Below are positions 1 to 8,832 of a stretch of 64,000 nt of DNA, one piece after another. Position numbers and translations under genes: made by a program. Within the stretch, counting starts at the first letter, position 1. Every line of letters begins with the position of its first letter. Source of the DNA: Caldilineaceae bacterium (GTDB taxonomy: Bacteria > Chloroflexota > Anaerolineae > Caldilineales > Caldilineaceae); the NCBI GenBank assembly GCA_019637685.1, contig JAHBVF010000036.1:1-64000 (forward strand), in the 5' to 3' direction. The notes beneath the pieces were generated by a model. It ran no database searches, was not told where the DNA came from, and saw nothing but the letters and a program-made list of their open reading frames with translations.

Positions 1-48
1 CTACCTGGTTTTACCCCATCGATGCCACTTCGTCCACTATACCGTAAC

Positions 49-113
49 AGGTTTCGATACGCCGCCACAATGCGACGGAAAGGTCGCACGCTTTCCTGGC
101 GGCTACTCAACCG
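49..113. repeat. Quasi-palindromic dispersed repeat, copy 1
   Basis: The left part reads GGTTTCGATACGCCGCC and the right part GGCGGCTACTCAACCGG. The GCCGCC/GGCGGC arms and the outer GGTT/AACC ends can pair. A second, shorter copy with the same outer sequence lies at 9893-9934. It is intergenic, left of the restriction gene. Its role is unknown; a terminator or REP-like element is possible. I see no gene in positions 1-188. Confidence 0.55.
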
Positions 114-139
114 GCGTCGCTGATCTCGTCCTATCCGTC

Positions 140-179
140 GCAATTCGCAATTCGCAACTCGCAACTCGCAACTCGCAAA
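140..179. repeat. Heptanucleotide tandem repeat (GCAATTC/GCAACTC)
   Basis: Two units of GCAATTC are followed by three of GCAACTC and a partial unit, ending about 10 bases before the start codon of the specificity gene. The same heptamer on the opposite strand (GAGTTGC) forms a nine-unit array at 16159-16221. The ribosome binding site AAAGG of the downstream gene comes from the end of the array. Confidence 0.85.
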
Positions 180-188
180 GGTATTCCT

Positions 189-1838
189 ATGATTCTGGCC
201 GAATTTGAAAAGCTGGTGCGCACCCCGGCGGATGTGGAGCGGCTCAACGGTGCGATTTTGGAGCTGGCCGTGCGCGGGCGGCTGGTGGCCCAGGACGCTG
301 CCGACGAACCCGCGTCCGCGCTGCTGGTCCGCATCCGCGCCGAGAAGCAGCGGTTGGAAGCAGCCGGGGAGATTCGCAAGTCGAAGCCGTTGGCGAAGGT
401 GAAAGCGGAGGAGATGCCGTTTGCGTTGCCGGATGGGTGGGTGTGCTGTCGGTTTGGAGAAGTTACTTTCAATCGCGATGGCGAACGAATCCCGCTCTCG
501 AAGACAGTGCGGGAAGGTCGGCCTGGCCCCTACGATTATTACGGGGCATCCGGCGTAATTGATCACATCGACGACTATCTGTTCGATAAATCCCTGTTAC
601 TGATCGGTGAAGACGGCGCAAATCTTGTGAATCGATCCACCCCAATTGCGTTTATTGCACACGGCAAGTATTGGGTGAACAACCACGCCCACGTGCTTGA
701 CGCGATCAGCCTCAATTTCTTGGAGTATCTGGCTGTATTCATCAATGCCACTGACCTGAAACCGTATGTAACCGGAACGGCACAGCCTAAAATGAATCAG
801 GCCAAAATGAATTCGATTGTTGTTCCCCTCCCACCCCTGGCCGAGCAGCAGCGCATTGTGGAACGGGTGGAGAGTCTGCTGGCCCGCACGGCGGCGCTGA
901 AGGAATCCCTGGCCGGGGCGCAGGCGGAACGGGAGACGCTGGCCGCGGCGGCCCTGCACCGGCTGGAAAACGCCGTAGACCCGGCCCAGGCGTCCGCGGC
1001 CTGGGCGCTGATCCGAGAGAACTTCGCCGCGCTCATCGACACGCCGGCGAGTGTGGCCGCGCTGAAACAGACGATCCTGCAACTGGCGGTGCAGGGCAAG
1101 CTCGTCGCCCAGAACCCGGCGGACGAACCCGCGGCGGCACTGCTGGCCCGCATCCGCGCCGAGAAGCAGCGGATGGAAGAGGCGGGGGAGATTCGCAAGT
1201 CGAAGCCGCTGGCGAAGGTGAAGGCGGAGGAGATGCCGTTTGATTTGCCGGAGGGGTGGGTGTGGACGCGGTTGGGAGAGACTGCTTCAGTGCGGGGCGG
1301 CAAGCGTATTCCAAAGGGTTACACATTCGTGCCTGGACCCACAGCCCATATTTATATCCGTGTCACAGATATGAAAAACGGCTCAATCGAGGACAGTGAC
1401 CTTCGTTATATCGACGAAGATGTTTATCGAGCAATTGAACGCTACACAATTGAAAAGACCGATCTATACATAACAATTGCTGGAACTATTGGACAGGTCG
1501 GCGAAGTCCCTGATAAATTCCACGGGATGAATCTCACTGAAAATGCGGCTAAAATATCACCTTACCTGATTGATCGCAGATTCTTACGACACTTCTTGAA
1601 TTCGCCATTTGTGCAGCGCCAGTTTGACGCCAAAGTCAACAAAATGGCTCAACCAAAACTTGCGTTGATTCGGATTCAAACAACTCTCTTCCCCCTCCCA
1701 CCCCTGGCCGAGCAGCAGCGCATTGTAGAACGGGTGGAGGCGCTCTTCGCCCTCTGCGACGGGCTGGCCGCGGAGTTGTCCGGGGCGGAGGCGACGCGTC
1801 AACGCTGGGTGGGGGCGGTGTTGGCGGGGGTGGGGTGA
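189..1838 (+). CDS. hsdS: Type I restriction-modification specificity subunit (HsdS)
   Basis: This is the DNA-recognition subunit of a type I restriction-modification complex. The 549-residue protein has two target-recognition halves, each with the same conserved helical segments. The segment with RIRAEKQR and KSKPLAKVKAEEMPF occurs at about residues 16-87 and again at 292-357. PPLAEQQRIVERVE occurs at about 214 and 503. This pseudo-two-fold layout is typical of HsdS. ATG follows AAAGG with 7-base spacing. No hsdM or hsdR is visible; they may lie left of the window. The repeats within the gene are nearly identical at DNA level, so the two recognition domains could be exchanged by recombination. 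A copy of its 3' end lies downstream. Confidence 0.92.
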   Translation: MILAEFEKLVRTPADVERLNGAILELAVRGRLVAQDAADEPASALLVRIRAEKQRLEAAGEIRKSKPLAKVKAEEMPFALPDGWVCCRFGEVTFNRDGERIPLSKTVREGRPGPYDYYGASGVIDHIDDYLFDKSLLLIGEDGANLVNRSTPIAFIAHGKYWVNNHAHVLDAISLNFLEYLAVFINATDLKPYVTGTAQPKMNQAKMNSIVVPLPPLAEQQRIVERVESLLARTAALKESLAGAQAERETLAAAALHRLENAVDPAQASAAWALIRENFAALIDTPASVAALKQTILQLAVQGKLVAQNPADEPAAALLARIRAEKQRMEEAGEIRKSKPLAKVKAEEMPFDLPEGWVWTRLGETASVRGGKRIPKGYTFVPGPTAHIYIRVTDMKNGSIEDSDLRYIDEDVYRAIERYTIEKTDLYITIAGTIGQVGEVPDKFHGMNLTENAAKISPYLIDRRFLRHFLNSPFVQRQFDAKVNKMAQPKLALIRIQTTLFPLPPLAEQQRIVERVEALFALCDGLAAELSGAEATRQRWVGAVLAGVG

Positions 1839-1840
1839 AA

Positions 1841-1873
1841 GAAGTTCGACTTTTTCCGAAAAGTCGAACTTCT
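1841..1873. repeat. Palindromic element GAAGTTCGACTTTT, copy 1
   Basis: A near-perfect inverted repeat, with GAAGTTCGACTTTT against AAAAGTCGAACTTC around a short centre. It starts two bases after the hsdS stop codon. A second copy with the same arms and a different loop is at 48851-48884. It could act as a terminator hairpin, but two copies at unrelated loci suggest a dispersed palindromic element. Confidence 0.8.
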
Positions 1874-1887
1874 GGAATGTCACGACA

Positions 1888-1939
1888 CGACGGGCTGGCC
1901 GCGGAGTTGTCCGGGGTGGAGGCGACTCGTCAACGTTGG
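1888..1939 (+). pseudogene. Duplicated fragment of the hsdS 3' end
   Basis: About 50 bases repeat, with a few substitutions, the hsdS sequence at about 1757-1808, which encodes DGLAAELSGAEATRQRW. The copy lies beyond the hsdS stop and the palindrome, and has no start or complete domain of its own. It is best read as the remnant of a second specificity gene or half-gene lost by recombination. The open frame running from here to about 2176 overlaps the tRNA and is not a gene. Confidence 0.7.
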
Positions 1940-2055
1940 CGGCGCGGGTGGTGGTGGGTGTACGATCGGAAAATCGACACGCGATCGGCTCCTCCCCCGC
2001 CGCGGGGGAGGCTGGGTGGGGGTGAAACTGGCCGGAAAGAATCCCGCCCTACAAC

Positions 2056-2091
2056 AAAGCGAGGCCGGATGAATTCATCCGGCCTCGCTTT
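2056..2091. terminator. Strong bidirectional hairpin
   Basis: A perfect 18-bp palindrome centred on GAATTC, with arms AAAGCGAGGCCGGATGAA and its complement. It is flanked by T-rich sequence on both sides. It lies between hsdS (+) and tRNA-Arg (-) and could terminate both. The core CCGGATGA is shared with the hairpin at 29545-29575. Confidence 0.75.
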
Positions 2092-2109
2092 ATTGTCCAA
2101 CCTTTTCAG

Positions 2110-2182
2110 TACCCCCTGCAGGATTCGAACCTGCGACATGCGGTTTAGAAGACCGCCGCTCTGTCCCCTGAGCTAAGGGGGC
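2110..2182 (-). tRNA. tRNA-Arg (anticodon TCT)
   Basis: Read on the minus strand, the gene folds as a cloverleaf. The acceptor GCCCCCT pairs with AGGGGGT, the T-arm contains GGTTCGAATCC, and the anticodon arm GCGGT-CTTCTAA-ACCGC gives anticodon TCT, which reads AGA/AGG. The CCA end is not encoded. A good promoter lies just upstream at 2193-2221. Confidence 0.95.
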
Positions 2183-2192
2183 GGGTGGGGAT

Positions 2193-2221
2193 ATTGTACC
2201 CAGCCAGGCGGGGGAAGTCAA
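2193..2221 (-). promoter_or_regulatory. Sigma-70-type promoter of tRNA-Arg
   Basis: On the minus strand TTGACT (2216-2221) and TACAAT (2193-2198) are separated by 17 bases. This places transcription start a few bases before the tRNA. Confidence 0.75.
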
Positions 2222-2248
2222 GGAAGGTGGGCAGTTATCCGCAATCAG

Positions 2249-3223
2249 TTACGGCCCCGCGGGGACAGTCGTTGTCGATACATCCATGGGCGGCCCGCTC
2301 TGCATCAGCATGCCCATACGCACCCGGGCGATGACAGCCAACTGGGGGTTACTCTCCGCGGCCAGATCGAAGGCTTTCTCAAAGGCGGCGATGGCATCCT
2401 GCACCTGCCCATTGGCCTCGGCCACACTGGCTATCACAAAATAGGCCTGGGCCTCATTGGGATCGATGGCAAGCGCTTCTGTGGCAGCTTCTGTAGCCCC
2501 TGTCAGGTCCCCCGCGGCCAGACGCACATTGCCCACTGTTGACCAGAAAACAGCCTGTCGATCTGCCGGAGCCAATGCCTTCGCTTTGGCAAAGGCATCG
2601 GCGGCCTCCTTCTGGCGGTCAAAGTGGGCAGCCACCACCGACTGCCAAATAAGCAACTCCACATCGTCCACAGTCATCTGGGACAGGGTTTCCCCGATCA
2701 GCTTGTCCGCAATTTCCCATTGCCCACGGGCGATCAGTTCAGGCAACTGGCCGCTGGTTCCAGAGGAGAGCACAGCGTTGGGGTCCGGCGGAAAAACGTA
2801 GGTGAGCGCAATGTAAACAGCCAGGATCACCCCCACAATCACGCCCAGGCTGGTGAGCAGCCGACGCAGCAAATGCCGGCGCTGGGCCGCTTCCACCGCG
2901 TCCAGATGCCACCATTCGCCGCTGGCCGGGGGATTCTTCTGGCGCAGGGCAGCCAGCCCGCCCACCTGGGCCGCGGGTTTGGTGACCAGTTGGGGACGCC
3001 CATCCAGGCGGTTGATCAGACTCTGCTGCCGGGTGCGTTCGCCCAGCAAATTCAGGCCACCAGATTCCAGGGCCTGAAACTGTGTCTCCAATTGGTCCAG
3101 CCGGAGCAAGAAGCCTTCCACCTGGTCTGGACGCAGACGCAGAACAGCTACCTCGGCATTGTCCAGCGCGGCACGCAATTGATCCGCGGGGCTGTCCCGA
3201 TGATCCCGTACAGAATGGGCCAT
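2249..3223 (-). CDS. Membrane-anchored TPR protein
   Basis: A 324-residue protein of unknown specific role. The N-terminal 120 residues are probably cytoplasmic and partly helical. One membrane helix follows at about 122-144. The C-terminal half (about 160-300) contains tetratricopeptide-like helical repeats, with ADAFAKAKALAP, GATEAATEALAIDPNEAQAY and DAIAAFEKAFDLA as the clearest units. TPR domains usually mediate protein contacts. ATG at 3223 is preceded by AGGAG at a somewhat long spacing; a TTG three codons upstream is too close to that site. The next gene downstream is the divergently placed tRNA. Confidence 0.75.
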   Translation of the reverse strand: MAHSVRDHRDSPADQLRAALDNAEVAVLRLRPDQVEGFLLRLDQLETQFQALESGGLNLLGERTRQQSLINRLDGRPQLVTKPAAQVGGLAALRQKNPPASGEWWHLDAVEAAQRRHLLRRLLTSLGVIVGVILAVYIALTYVFPPDPNAVLSSGTSGQLPELIARGQWEIADKLIGETLSQMTVDDVELLIWQSVVAAHFDRQKEAADAFAKAKALAPADRQAVFWSTVGNVRLAAGDLTGATEAATEALAIDPNEAQAYFVIASVAEANGQVQDAIAAFEKAFDLAAESNPQLAVIARVRMGMLMQSGPPMDVSTTTVPAGP

Positions 3224-3320
3224 AAAAATCAAAACTCCTGTTGATATCGTAAATGGAGGAGATTGGGAATATATTTCAGGACGCTACAGTTTTCAGTAGC
3301 CTTATCCGCTTGTCATCCTC

Positions 3321-4280
3321 TCAATCGCTGTCGCCCTCGCCCTCATCGTCGTCTTCGCTGTCCGGGCCGCCGCCAGCGAGTTCCTCTTCGCGTTGAATTT
3401 CCCGAAAGACCCGGTTGATTCCGGACTTGATCTGACTTTCGATTTTGGCTTTGCGATCCGGCGGCACAGGGAACCAGGCCAACATTTCGCCCACCAGTCC
3501 GCTCTTGGCCTCGTTTTTGTTCTTGCCAGCCAGATAATAATCCCGCACCCGCCCCCGCATAAAGACAATATATTCCTCGACTTTGTGGGTGGCTTCGGCG
3601 GTGCAGGTGGGGCCGTGGCCGGGAATCAACAGCTCCGCGCCCAATTCCCGAATCAACGCCAGCCCTTCGATCCACTCCTTCGAGTTGGCTTGGGCCATAT
3701 AGGGGTGCTGATCCACCCAGAGCACATCGCCCACAAAGCAAATCTTCTCTTCGGGCAGCCAGGCAATACTGGTGGCAGGCGTGTGGCCGCCCACATAGAT
3801 CAGCTGTACTTCACGGCCGCCATAGAGCAGCTTTGCACGCTCCGTAAAGGTGAGATGTGGTGGAATTATCTCAATATTCGTCATCTGTTTCTGGATGTCC
3901 GGTTCCCTTTTGAAACTATTGAAGACCCGTTCCTTGAAGTTCTCCGTATACCCAGACATCTCTTTGTGCGCCCGTTCGTGGGCTATCACCGTGCTGGGCA
4001 TAAAATATTGATTGCCCAGCGCGTGGCCCCGGTGGTGGTCTGTGTTAAAGACAAACAGAAAAGGCTGATCCGGGCATTCCTCTTCGATCTGCGCCCGCCA
4101 ATCAGTTGCCTGCTCTGGAATCAGGGGTGTGTCCACCAGAATCACCCCTTCTTCTGTGCTGACAAACCCCGGCGTACATCCCCGATACGCGGTATTGATA
4201 AAGACCCCCGGCGCAATTGCCTTGCGCTCGCCCAAACCGGTCACGCCTAATTTCACTGCTGGTCTCCGTCTTGTTGCCAT
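3321..4280 (-). CDS. Metallo-beta-lactamase-fold hydrolase
   Basis: A 319-residue MBL-fold protein; the substrate cannot be told. Metal-site motifs are NTDHHRGH (residues 79-86, a variant of HxHxDH), the GGH at 164-166, the GD at 184-185 and PGHG at 220-223. The C-terminal tail is strongly acidic (SEDDDEGEGDSD). I chose ATG at 4280 because GGGGAG lies about 9 bases upstream. An open frame extends 24 codons further but has no such site. It lies on the same strand as the DUF4350 operon but is separated from it by about 130 bases with its own possible promoter. Confidence 0.85.
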   Translation of the reverse strand: MATRRRPAVKLGVTGLGERKAIAPGVFINTAYRGCTPGFVSTEEGVILVDTPLIPEQATDWRAQIEEECPDQPFLFVFNTDHHRGHALGNQYFMPSTVIAHERAHKEMSGYTENFKERVFNSFKREPDIQKQMTNIEIIPPHLTFTERAKLLYGGREVQLIYVGGHTPATSIAWLPEEKICFVGDVLWVDQHPYMAQANSKEWIEGLALIRELGAELLIPGHGPTCTAEATHKVEEYIVFMRGRVRDYYLAGKNKNEAKSGLVGEMLAWFPVPPDRKAKIESQIKSGINRVFREIQREEELAGGGPDSEDDDEGEGDSD

Positions 4281-4323
4281 GCAAAAAACTCCCCGTTCAC
4301 GATTTGTCACAAAGTACCCGCAC

Positions 4324-4352
4324 AGGTTAACGCGGTTGCCTGGGTTTGTCAA
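4324..4352 (-). promoter_or_regulatory. Possible promoter of the MBL-fold hydrolase
   Basis: On the minus strand TTGACA (4347-4352) and TAACCT (4324-4329) are 17 bases apart. The -35 box is perfect and the -10 box weak. Confidence 0.4.
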
Positions 4353-4415
4353 AGCGGTGATAATTATGTCAAGTAACGGGATTGAAGAGCGGGCGGCTGG
4401 AACCGGAGACTGGAA

Positions 4416-5588
4416 TCAGCGAGTAGTCCCCTGCTTCCCTGTCCCTGCCTCATCCACCTGGCGGGCCAGGGCAACCAGCCGGGCCTCGTCGGGATTGGCC
4501 GCCAACTCGGCCAGCAGCCCGGTGAAATGGGCGAGTCGATCCCCATCCAGCGAAGGATTGGCCGCGGACAGGCGCGCGAGGAACTCCCGGTCGGGCATAT
4601 CCGCGGGGAGCTGCCAGGGACGGCCCAGGCGTTCCTTCAAACGGTGGCGCAGATGGCGGGCAATGTTGTCGCGCACACCGGCCCGACGCTGCAATCCAGC
4701 CATAGCCACCACAAACTCGGCAGCCTCCCGTCGGCGGCCCTGGGTGAGGGTGGGCACAGGGGGGCCTAAGCGCCGCCCCTGGAGCAGCAGAAAAGCGAAG
4801 CCCAGGACAAACAGAAAGAGAACGGTCCAGCCGCTGGGGGTGGTATAGGCCCACGCCTGCAACGAGCCAATCTGCGTGTCTGCTGTCTCCGGCGGGGAAA
4901 CCTGGAGATGATAGGTGTCAAAGAGCACCCGCCCCCCCCGCGGCACAGCCCGCAGCAGACCCGGCACAATCTGCCCGGTGGCGCGGCTGTCCGTCAACCG
5001 GTCATTCGTCAGGAGAAAATCCTCCGACAGCAGCCAGACCCAGCCCTTTTCCTGGCGCAGAACCGCCACGGCGGGCCGTCCCCCACTGCTCTCATCAGCC
5101 AGCAGTACGACGCCGGGAAAATCATCGGCCAGACGCAGACGACGGGCAAAAGTCGTGCCGGTGATGACCGCCGAAGCACCGGGCAAAAGCGGCTGGGATT
5201 GGTGCAGTTCCGCGCTTGCAGCGCTGCGACGGGTGGAAAAATCGAAAAGCGCGGTCAGTTGGGGATCATCCGCATCCACCAGTGCCAGTGTGCCCCCTGC
5301 CTCCACCCAGCGCAGCAGGTCCTCGCCCTCGGCCCGGGTGAAGGCAAGCGGCCCCGGATAGACAAAGAGCAGATCGGCTTCGGCCAGGGCAAAGCGCTGC
5401 ACACCGGTCGTACCCACCGCGTAGCCCATCTCGGCCAGCCACTCTCGCAGGAGCAGCAGACCGTCTGGCCCCTTCCCCGCGGGATCGTAGACCGGGCGGG
5501 GTCGGCTGCTCTGTGCCACCACCAGACCAGCCGCCAACAGCAGCAGAAAGATGAGAAAAAGCCCCAGCAGGCCACGGATTCTACCCAC
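4416..5588 (-). CDS. DUF4350 domain membrane protein
   Basis: A 390-residue protein with one membrane helix at about 5-24 and another at about 253-269, bracketing an extracytoplasmic DUF4350-like domain (about 33-215; GKGPDGLLLLREWLAEMGY at its start). The C-terminal region is cytoplasmic and helical. GTG at 5588 overlaps the TAG stop of the preceding DUF4129 gene, so the two are probably translationally coupled. A longer open frame exists upstream but overlaps DUF4129 coding sequence. In other bacteria DUF4350 and DUF4129 proteins occur with MoxR ATPase and DUF58 genes; those are absent here. Function unknown. Confidence 0.82.
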   Translation of the reverse strand: MGRIRGLLGLFLIFLLLLAAGLVVAQSSRPRPVYDPAGKGPDGLLLLREWLAEMGYAVGTTGVQRFALAEADLLFVYPGPLAFTRAEGEDLLRWVEAGGTLALVDADDPQLTALFDFSTRRSAASAELHQSQPLLPGASAVITGTTFARRLRLADDFPGVVLLADESSGGRPAVAVLRQEKGWVWLLSEDFLLTNDRLTDSRATGQIVPGLLRAVPRGGRVLFDTYHLQVSPPETADTQIGSLQAWAYTTPSGWTVLFLFVLGFAFLLLQGRRLGPPVPTLTQGRRREAAEFVVAMAGLQRRAGVRDNIARHLRHRLKERLGRPWQLPADMPDREFLARLSAANPSLDGDRLAHFTGLLAELAANPDEARLVALARQVDEAGTGKQGTTR

Positions 5589-6549
5589 GACGCGGGCCTT
5601 CCTGCTCGCGCAACAGCGCGTCGATCTCCTGGCTATAGGCCTCAAAGGTGGCCGAATCCGGCTCCCTTTCCCCATACCAGACCCGGTCAAAAGTTTCTAC
5701 TACCGGGGCCAGATGGCGTTTGGCCGGCGCGGTCGCCTCCACACGGGCCAGCACCTCGCGGTTGGTCTGGCTGGGATCGTAGCGGATCAGATTGCGCTCG
5801 GCCAGACGCAGGAGCGCGGCCAGATAGAGACGGCGCACGGCCTCCCGATAGTTGCCGCTGGCGGCCATCTGGCTAGCCTGTTGCCGGGACTGGGCCGCGG
5901 TGACAGGGAAAGCATTTGGATCGGCCACCGAATCGCCCCGTTGCTGCCCGGTCAATAGCCCAGCCAGCAGGCGGCGCAGCCAATAGCTCAGAAGCAGAAC
6001 CAACAGCAGGCCACCGGCCGCAATCACCGCCCAGCCGACAACTTGGGAAAGTGTGTTGCCGAGCACGCCGTTCCCCGCGGGGCTGGCATCGGGCAACAGG
6101 CGGTCCAGCCATTTGTCCAGCCAGCGCGTAAAGCGCTGCCACAGGCTGGGCTGCAACAGGTCCAGCCGGTTTGCCACCTTTTCCAATTGGGCAAGACGGG
6201 CGGCGGTCTGGTCGTCGGCGCTCATATCCAACTGGTCAAGCGCGCTGGCGACCCGTCCCGTGGCGAGTGCCCGATCGCCGTCCCGCGGAAAGAGGGGCGC
6301 GGGCACGACCTGTTCGCCCGAAGGCAGAACGACCGGCGAGGCAAGCGGCGGCACAAGCGTCAGGACAGATTCAGCCTCTTCGCCCTGGCGCAAGGCAGTC
6401 AGAAGCGCGTCCAGGCGGGCGCGATACGCGTCCAGCGAGACGGTCCCGCTTTGGGCCAGGGCGGCCGCTGGTCCAATCCCAACAAAGCCGAAAAGAACGG
6501 AGCCAAAAAGGATGAATAGAGTTAGCAGAAGTGCCCGTATGCGCGCCAA
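5581..6549 (-). CDS. DUF4129 domain membrane protein
   Basis: A 322-residue protein. The N-terminus (about 5-33) is a signal peptide or anchor, a second membrane helix lies at about 170-191, and the C-terminal cytoplasmic part (about 225-318) is a DUF4129 domain (GNYREAVRRLYLAALLRLAE, then NREVLARVE). The start is TTG at 6549, seven bases after the upstream stop, with GAAGGG as the likely ribosome site. It is the middle gene of a three-gene membrane operon. In some families DUF4129 is fused to transglutaminase domains, but no transglutaminase is seen here. Confidence 0.82.
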   Translation of the reverse strand: MARIRALLLTLFILFGSVLFGFVGIGPAAALAQSGTVSLDAYRARLDALLTALRQGEEAESVLTLVPPLASPVVLPSGEQVVPAPLFPRDGDRALATGRVASALDQLDMSADDQTAARLAQLEKVANRLDLLQPSLWQRFTRWLDKWLDRLLPDASPAGNGVLGNTLSQVVGWAVIAAGGLLLVLLLSYWLRRLLAGLLTGQQRGDSVADPNAFPVTAAQSRQQASQMAASGNYREAVRRLYLAALLRLAERNLIRYDPSQTNREVLARVEATAPAKRHLAPVVETFDRVWYGEREPDSATFEAYSQEIDALLREQEGPRRG

Positions 6550-6556
6550 ATCGTTT

Positions 6557-7624
6557 CTACCCTTCCCCTGCGCCCGCTATGCCCATCCCGCCGGCATTGG
6601 GGGTTTCGTCCTCAAGTCCCGCGGCCATCTGGTCGATGCGCAGTTCCAAATCATAGCTCTCTTTGCGCACCCGCAGGTCGTAGTAGAGCAGCACCAATGC
6701 CCCTGTGTTGAAGGGTAGCCACAGCACAGAAAAGAGCGAACTAAAGGCAGTTGTGGCCGTTGCCACCACCCATTGGGAGCCGCTGGGAACCAGCACAGTA
6801 AGAATTGCCTGAAACACAGCCACAGGCATGGAGATTACCAGCGCGCCCACCAGAAAGAGCAGGACAGAGTAGCCCACGGAGCGCCAGACATTCCCCTCAG
6901 TCAGCCCCCAGCTGCGGCGCAGGGCCTCCCGTGCCCGCCACTCCCCATCCACCAGCACAGGCACGGAGATAATCCAGCGGGCCGCGAGATAGACAGCCGG
7001 CGCAATAACCAGCACAATCCCCAGAAAATAGCCGCAGATCAGCACAATCACCGCGCCCACAGCGGCCACAGCGCCGGCAGGGCTGTCCAGGCTGTCCAGA
7101 CTGAGACCAAAGATACCAGCCGCGGCTATAAACAATAAGAAGAGGACCAAAAGGACCAGTCCGACGGCCAGGGTCGCAGCGCCGGCAGCCAGCCCCTCCA
7201 GAATACTCATACGGACAAAAGTCCACAGACGCCGCCAGCCAAGCGCAATACTCTGGCCCATTGGCTGCCGCCTCCCGTGCAGGGCATCGATACACTGGCT
7301 GGTGAGCGCCAGCGAGACAATGCCATTGACCGCCACGCTGACCAGAGAGAGGAGAAGAAGCATAACGCCGCTGTTCAGCGCGCCGTCGAACAAGCCGATA
7401 AGCATCGCCTCCGACGGCGGTTCGACACTCTGGCTCAGGGCACCCAAGGCGTCGATATAGCTGGTCATAAATGTCCCGGTGAGCAGGCCGGAGACGAGCG
7501 CCAGCGGTACAAGAAAAAGTGCTGCCGTGCCCACAAAAAGAGCAAAGCGCGCCCGATAGAGCCGGAAAGACCGGTCCAGCAGATCGCCCAAAGAGAGCGG
7601 GCCAGAGATGGGGAAAGCAGACAT
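6557..7624 (-). CDS. Multi-pass membrane protein (glycerophosphodiester phosphodiesterase membrane-domain-like)
   Basis: A 355-residue protein with about six hydrophobic segments. The opening, LGDLLDRSFRLYRARF, followed by a long hydrophobic stretch, is typical of the membrane domain family named after glycerophosphoryl diester phosphodiesterases; no catalytic phosphodiesterase domain is present. ATG at 7624 follows GGAG at 6-base spacing. It is first in the operon with the DUF4129 and DUF4350 genes (7-base gap, then an overlap), so the three products probably act together in the membrane. Function unknown. Confidence 0.78.
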   Translation of the reverse strand: MSAFPISGPLSLGDLLDRSFRLYRARFALFVGTAALFLVPLALVSGLLTGTFMTSYIDALGALSQSVEPPSEAMLIGLFDGALNSGVMLLLLSLVSVAVNGIVSLALTSQCIDALHGRRQPMGQSIALGWRRLWTFVRMSILEGLAAGAATLAVGLVLLVLFLLFIAAAGIFGLSLDSLDSPAGAVAAVGAVIVLICGYFLGIVLVIAPAVYLAARWIISVPVLVDGEWRAREALRRSWGLTEGNVWRSVGYSVLLFLVGALVISMPVAVFQAILTVLVPSGSQWVVATATTAFSSLFSVLWLPFNTGALVLLYYDLRVRKESYDLELRIDQMAAGLEDETPNAGGMGIAGAGEG

Positions 7625-7737
7625 CGGTGGCTCCTTTTGTCGCGCGGAAAAGTGGGTGGGAAGAGGGACAGCGGGCGATAGACCGCGGACCCCAACCGGT
7701 CAGAACATTCAGGCGGTCTGCCGTCCGCGGTCTGCGG

Positions 7738-8832
7738 TCAAGCTGTCGCGTCCCGCAATTTGTCCGGGTCGATGCGGGCGTCGGCAATATCGGACAGATG
7801 CAGATAGCCGTCGTGGAGGACGAGTGGCTGGTCCAACAGATCGGTCTGCAATTTGAGAAAGAAGCTGAGTTCCGATGGGTGGTCGATGCCCGCTTTGGCC
7901 GCAAAGAGCGCGGCCCGCACAGTGCCCAGCCCGGTGCTGGCCTGAGAGCCGATCATCACCCCTTTGCCCGCGGCCAGGGCCAGGGCCAGCATTGCGCCGG
8001 ATTCGGTGTAGCCCGTGCGCGCGGTTTTGATGTTGAGAATATGAAAAGTGTCCAGGGCCAGTTCCCGGCGCAGGTCGCGCAGACTGAAGGTGCTGTCGTC
8101 GGCGATGACGGGCAGGGCGTCGGTACGGCGCAGATTGGCCCGGGCCTGCACCGATTCCACAGACAGGGGTTCTTCGCAGTAGAGCAGCCCCAGTTCGGCC
8201 AACGCCGCCAGACGCCTCTGCCCATTCTCCGGGGTGAAACATTCGTTGGCATCGGCGTAGAGGTCCACCGCCGGGCCGAGCGTCTCGCGCAGACGCAGGA
8301 TGCGGGCCACGTCCGCTTCCCATTCCCGGCCCACTTTCACCTTCAACACCCGCACCCCCTGCCCGACGACGCGGGCGGCCTCGGCCAGCACCGCATCCTC
8401 CTCGCCTATGCCCAAAATATAGCTGACCCGCAGCTTTTCCTGCACCGCGCCCAGATGCGCGGCCAACCCAATGCCCTGGCTGGTCGCCAGCGCGTCGTGG
8501 AGGGCCATATCCAGCGCGCCCCGCGCGGTCTGGTTGTTGGCGATCTGGGCCATGCGTGCGGTGAGTGCGGGCAGGCTCGTCGCGTCCAGGGCTTCCCCTA
8601 GCAGACGGGGGGCCAGTTCCTGCTCCACAATCGCGCAGATGCTCTCGACGGTTTCCCCGTAGATCGTCGGACGGGGCGGCGCTTCGGCCCAGCCTTCTGC
8701 GCCGTCGCTCAGCGTCACCCGCACCAGCACGTGATGGGCGTCGTTGAGGACGCTGGCTTTGCCCCAGGCCAGGGGTTCGTGGAGGGGCAGGCGGTAGGGG
8801 AGGGTGTGGATGTGGGTGATGGTTGGGGTCAT
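7738..8832 (-). CDS. Enolase-superfamily dipeptide epimerase / mandelate racemase-type enzyme
   Basis: 364 residues. The active-site pattern of the muconate lactonizing / Ala-Glu epimerase subgroup is present: KVKVG with K164 and K166, metal ligands in DAN (D194), the EEP at 220-222 and ADDS (D245), and a second catalytic lysine in LNIKTARTG (K269). These enzymes abstract the proton alpha to a carboxylate. L-Ala-D/L-Glu-type epimerase, linked to murein peptide recycling, is a likely but unproven activity. The usual acidic residue after the third ligand is Asp246 rather than Glu. The start codon abuts an octamer repeat array and has no clear ribosome binding site, so the start is uncertain. 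Confidence 0.82.
   Translation of the reverse strand: MTPTITHIHTLPYRLPLHEPLAWGKASVLNDAHHVLVRVTLSDGAEGWAEAPPRPTIYGETVESICAIVEQELAPRLLGEALDATSLPALTARMAQIANNQTARGALDMALHDALATSQGIGLAAHLGAVQEKLRVSYILGIGEEDAVLAEAARVVGQGVRVLKVKVGREWEADVARILRLRETLGPAVDLYADANECFTPENGQRRLAALAELGLLYCEEPLSVESVQARANLRRTDALPVIADDSTFSLRDLRRELALDTFHILNIKTARTGYTESGAMLALALAAGKGVMIGSQASTGLGTVRAALFAAKAGIDHPSELSFFLKLQTDLLDQPLVLHDGYLHLSDIADARIDPDKLRDATA

Noticed and set aside
1835..2176. Open frame of 113 codons after hsdS
   Set aside because: It runs through a palindrome, an hsdS fragment, a terminator and the tRNA on the other strand, and has no domain of its own.
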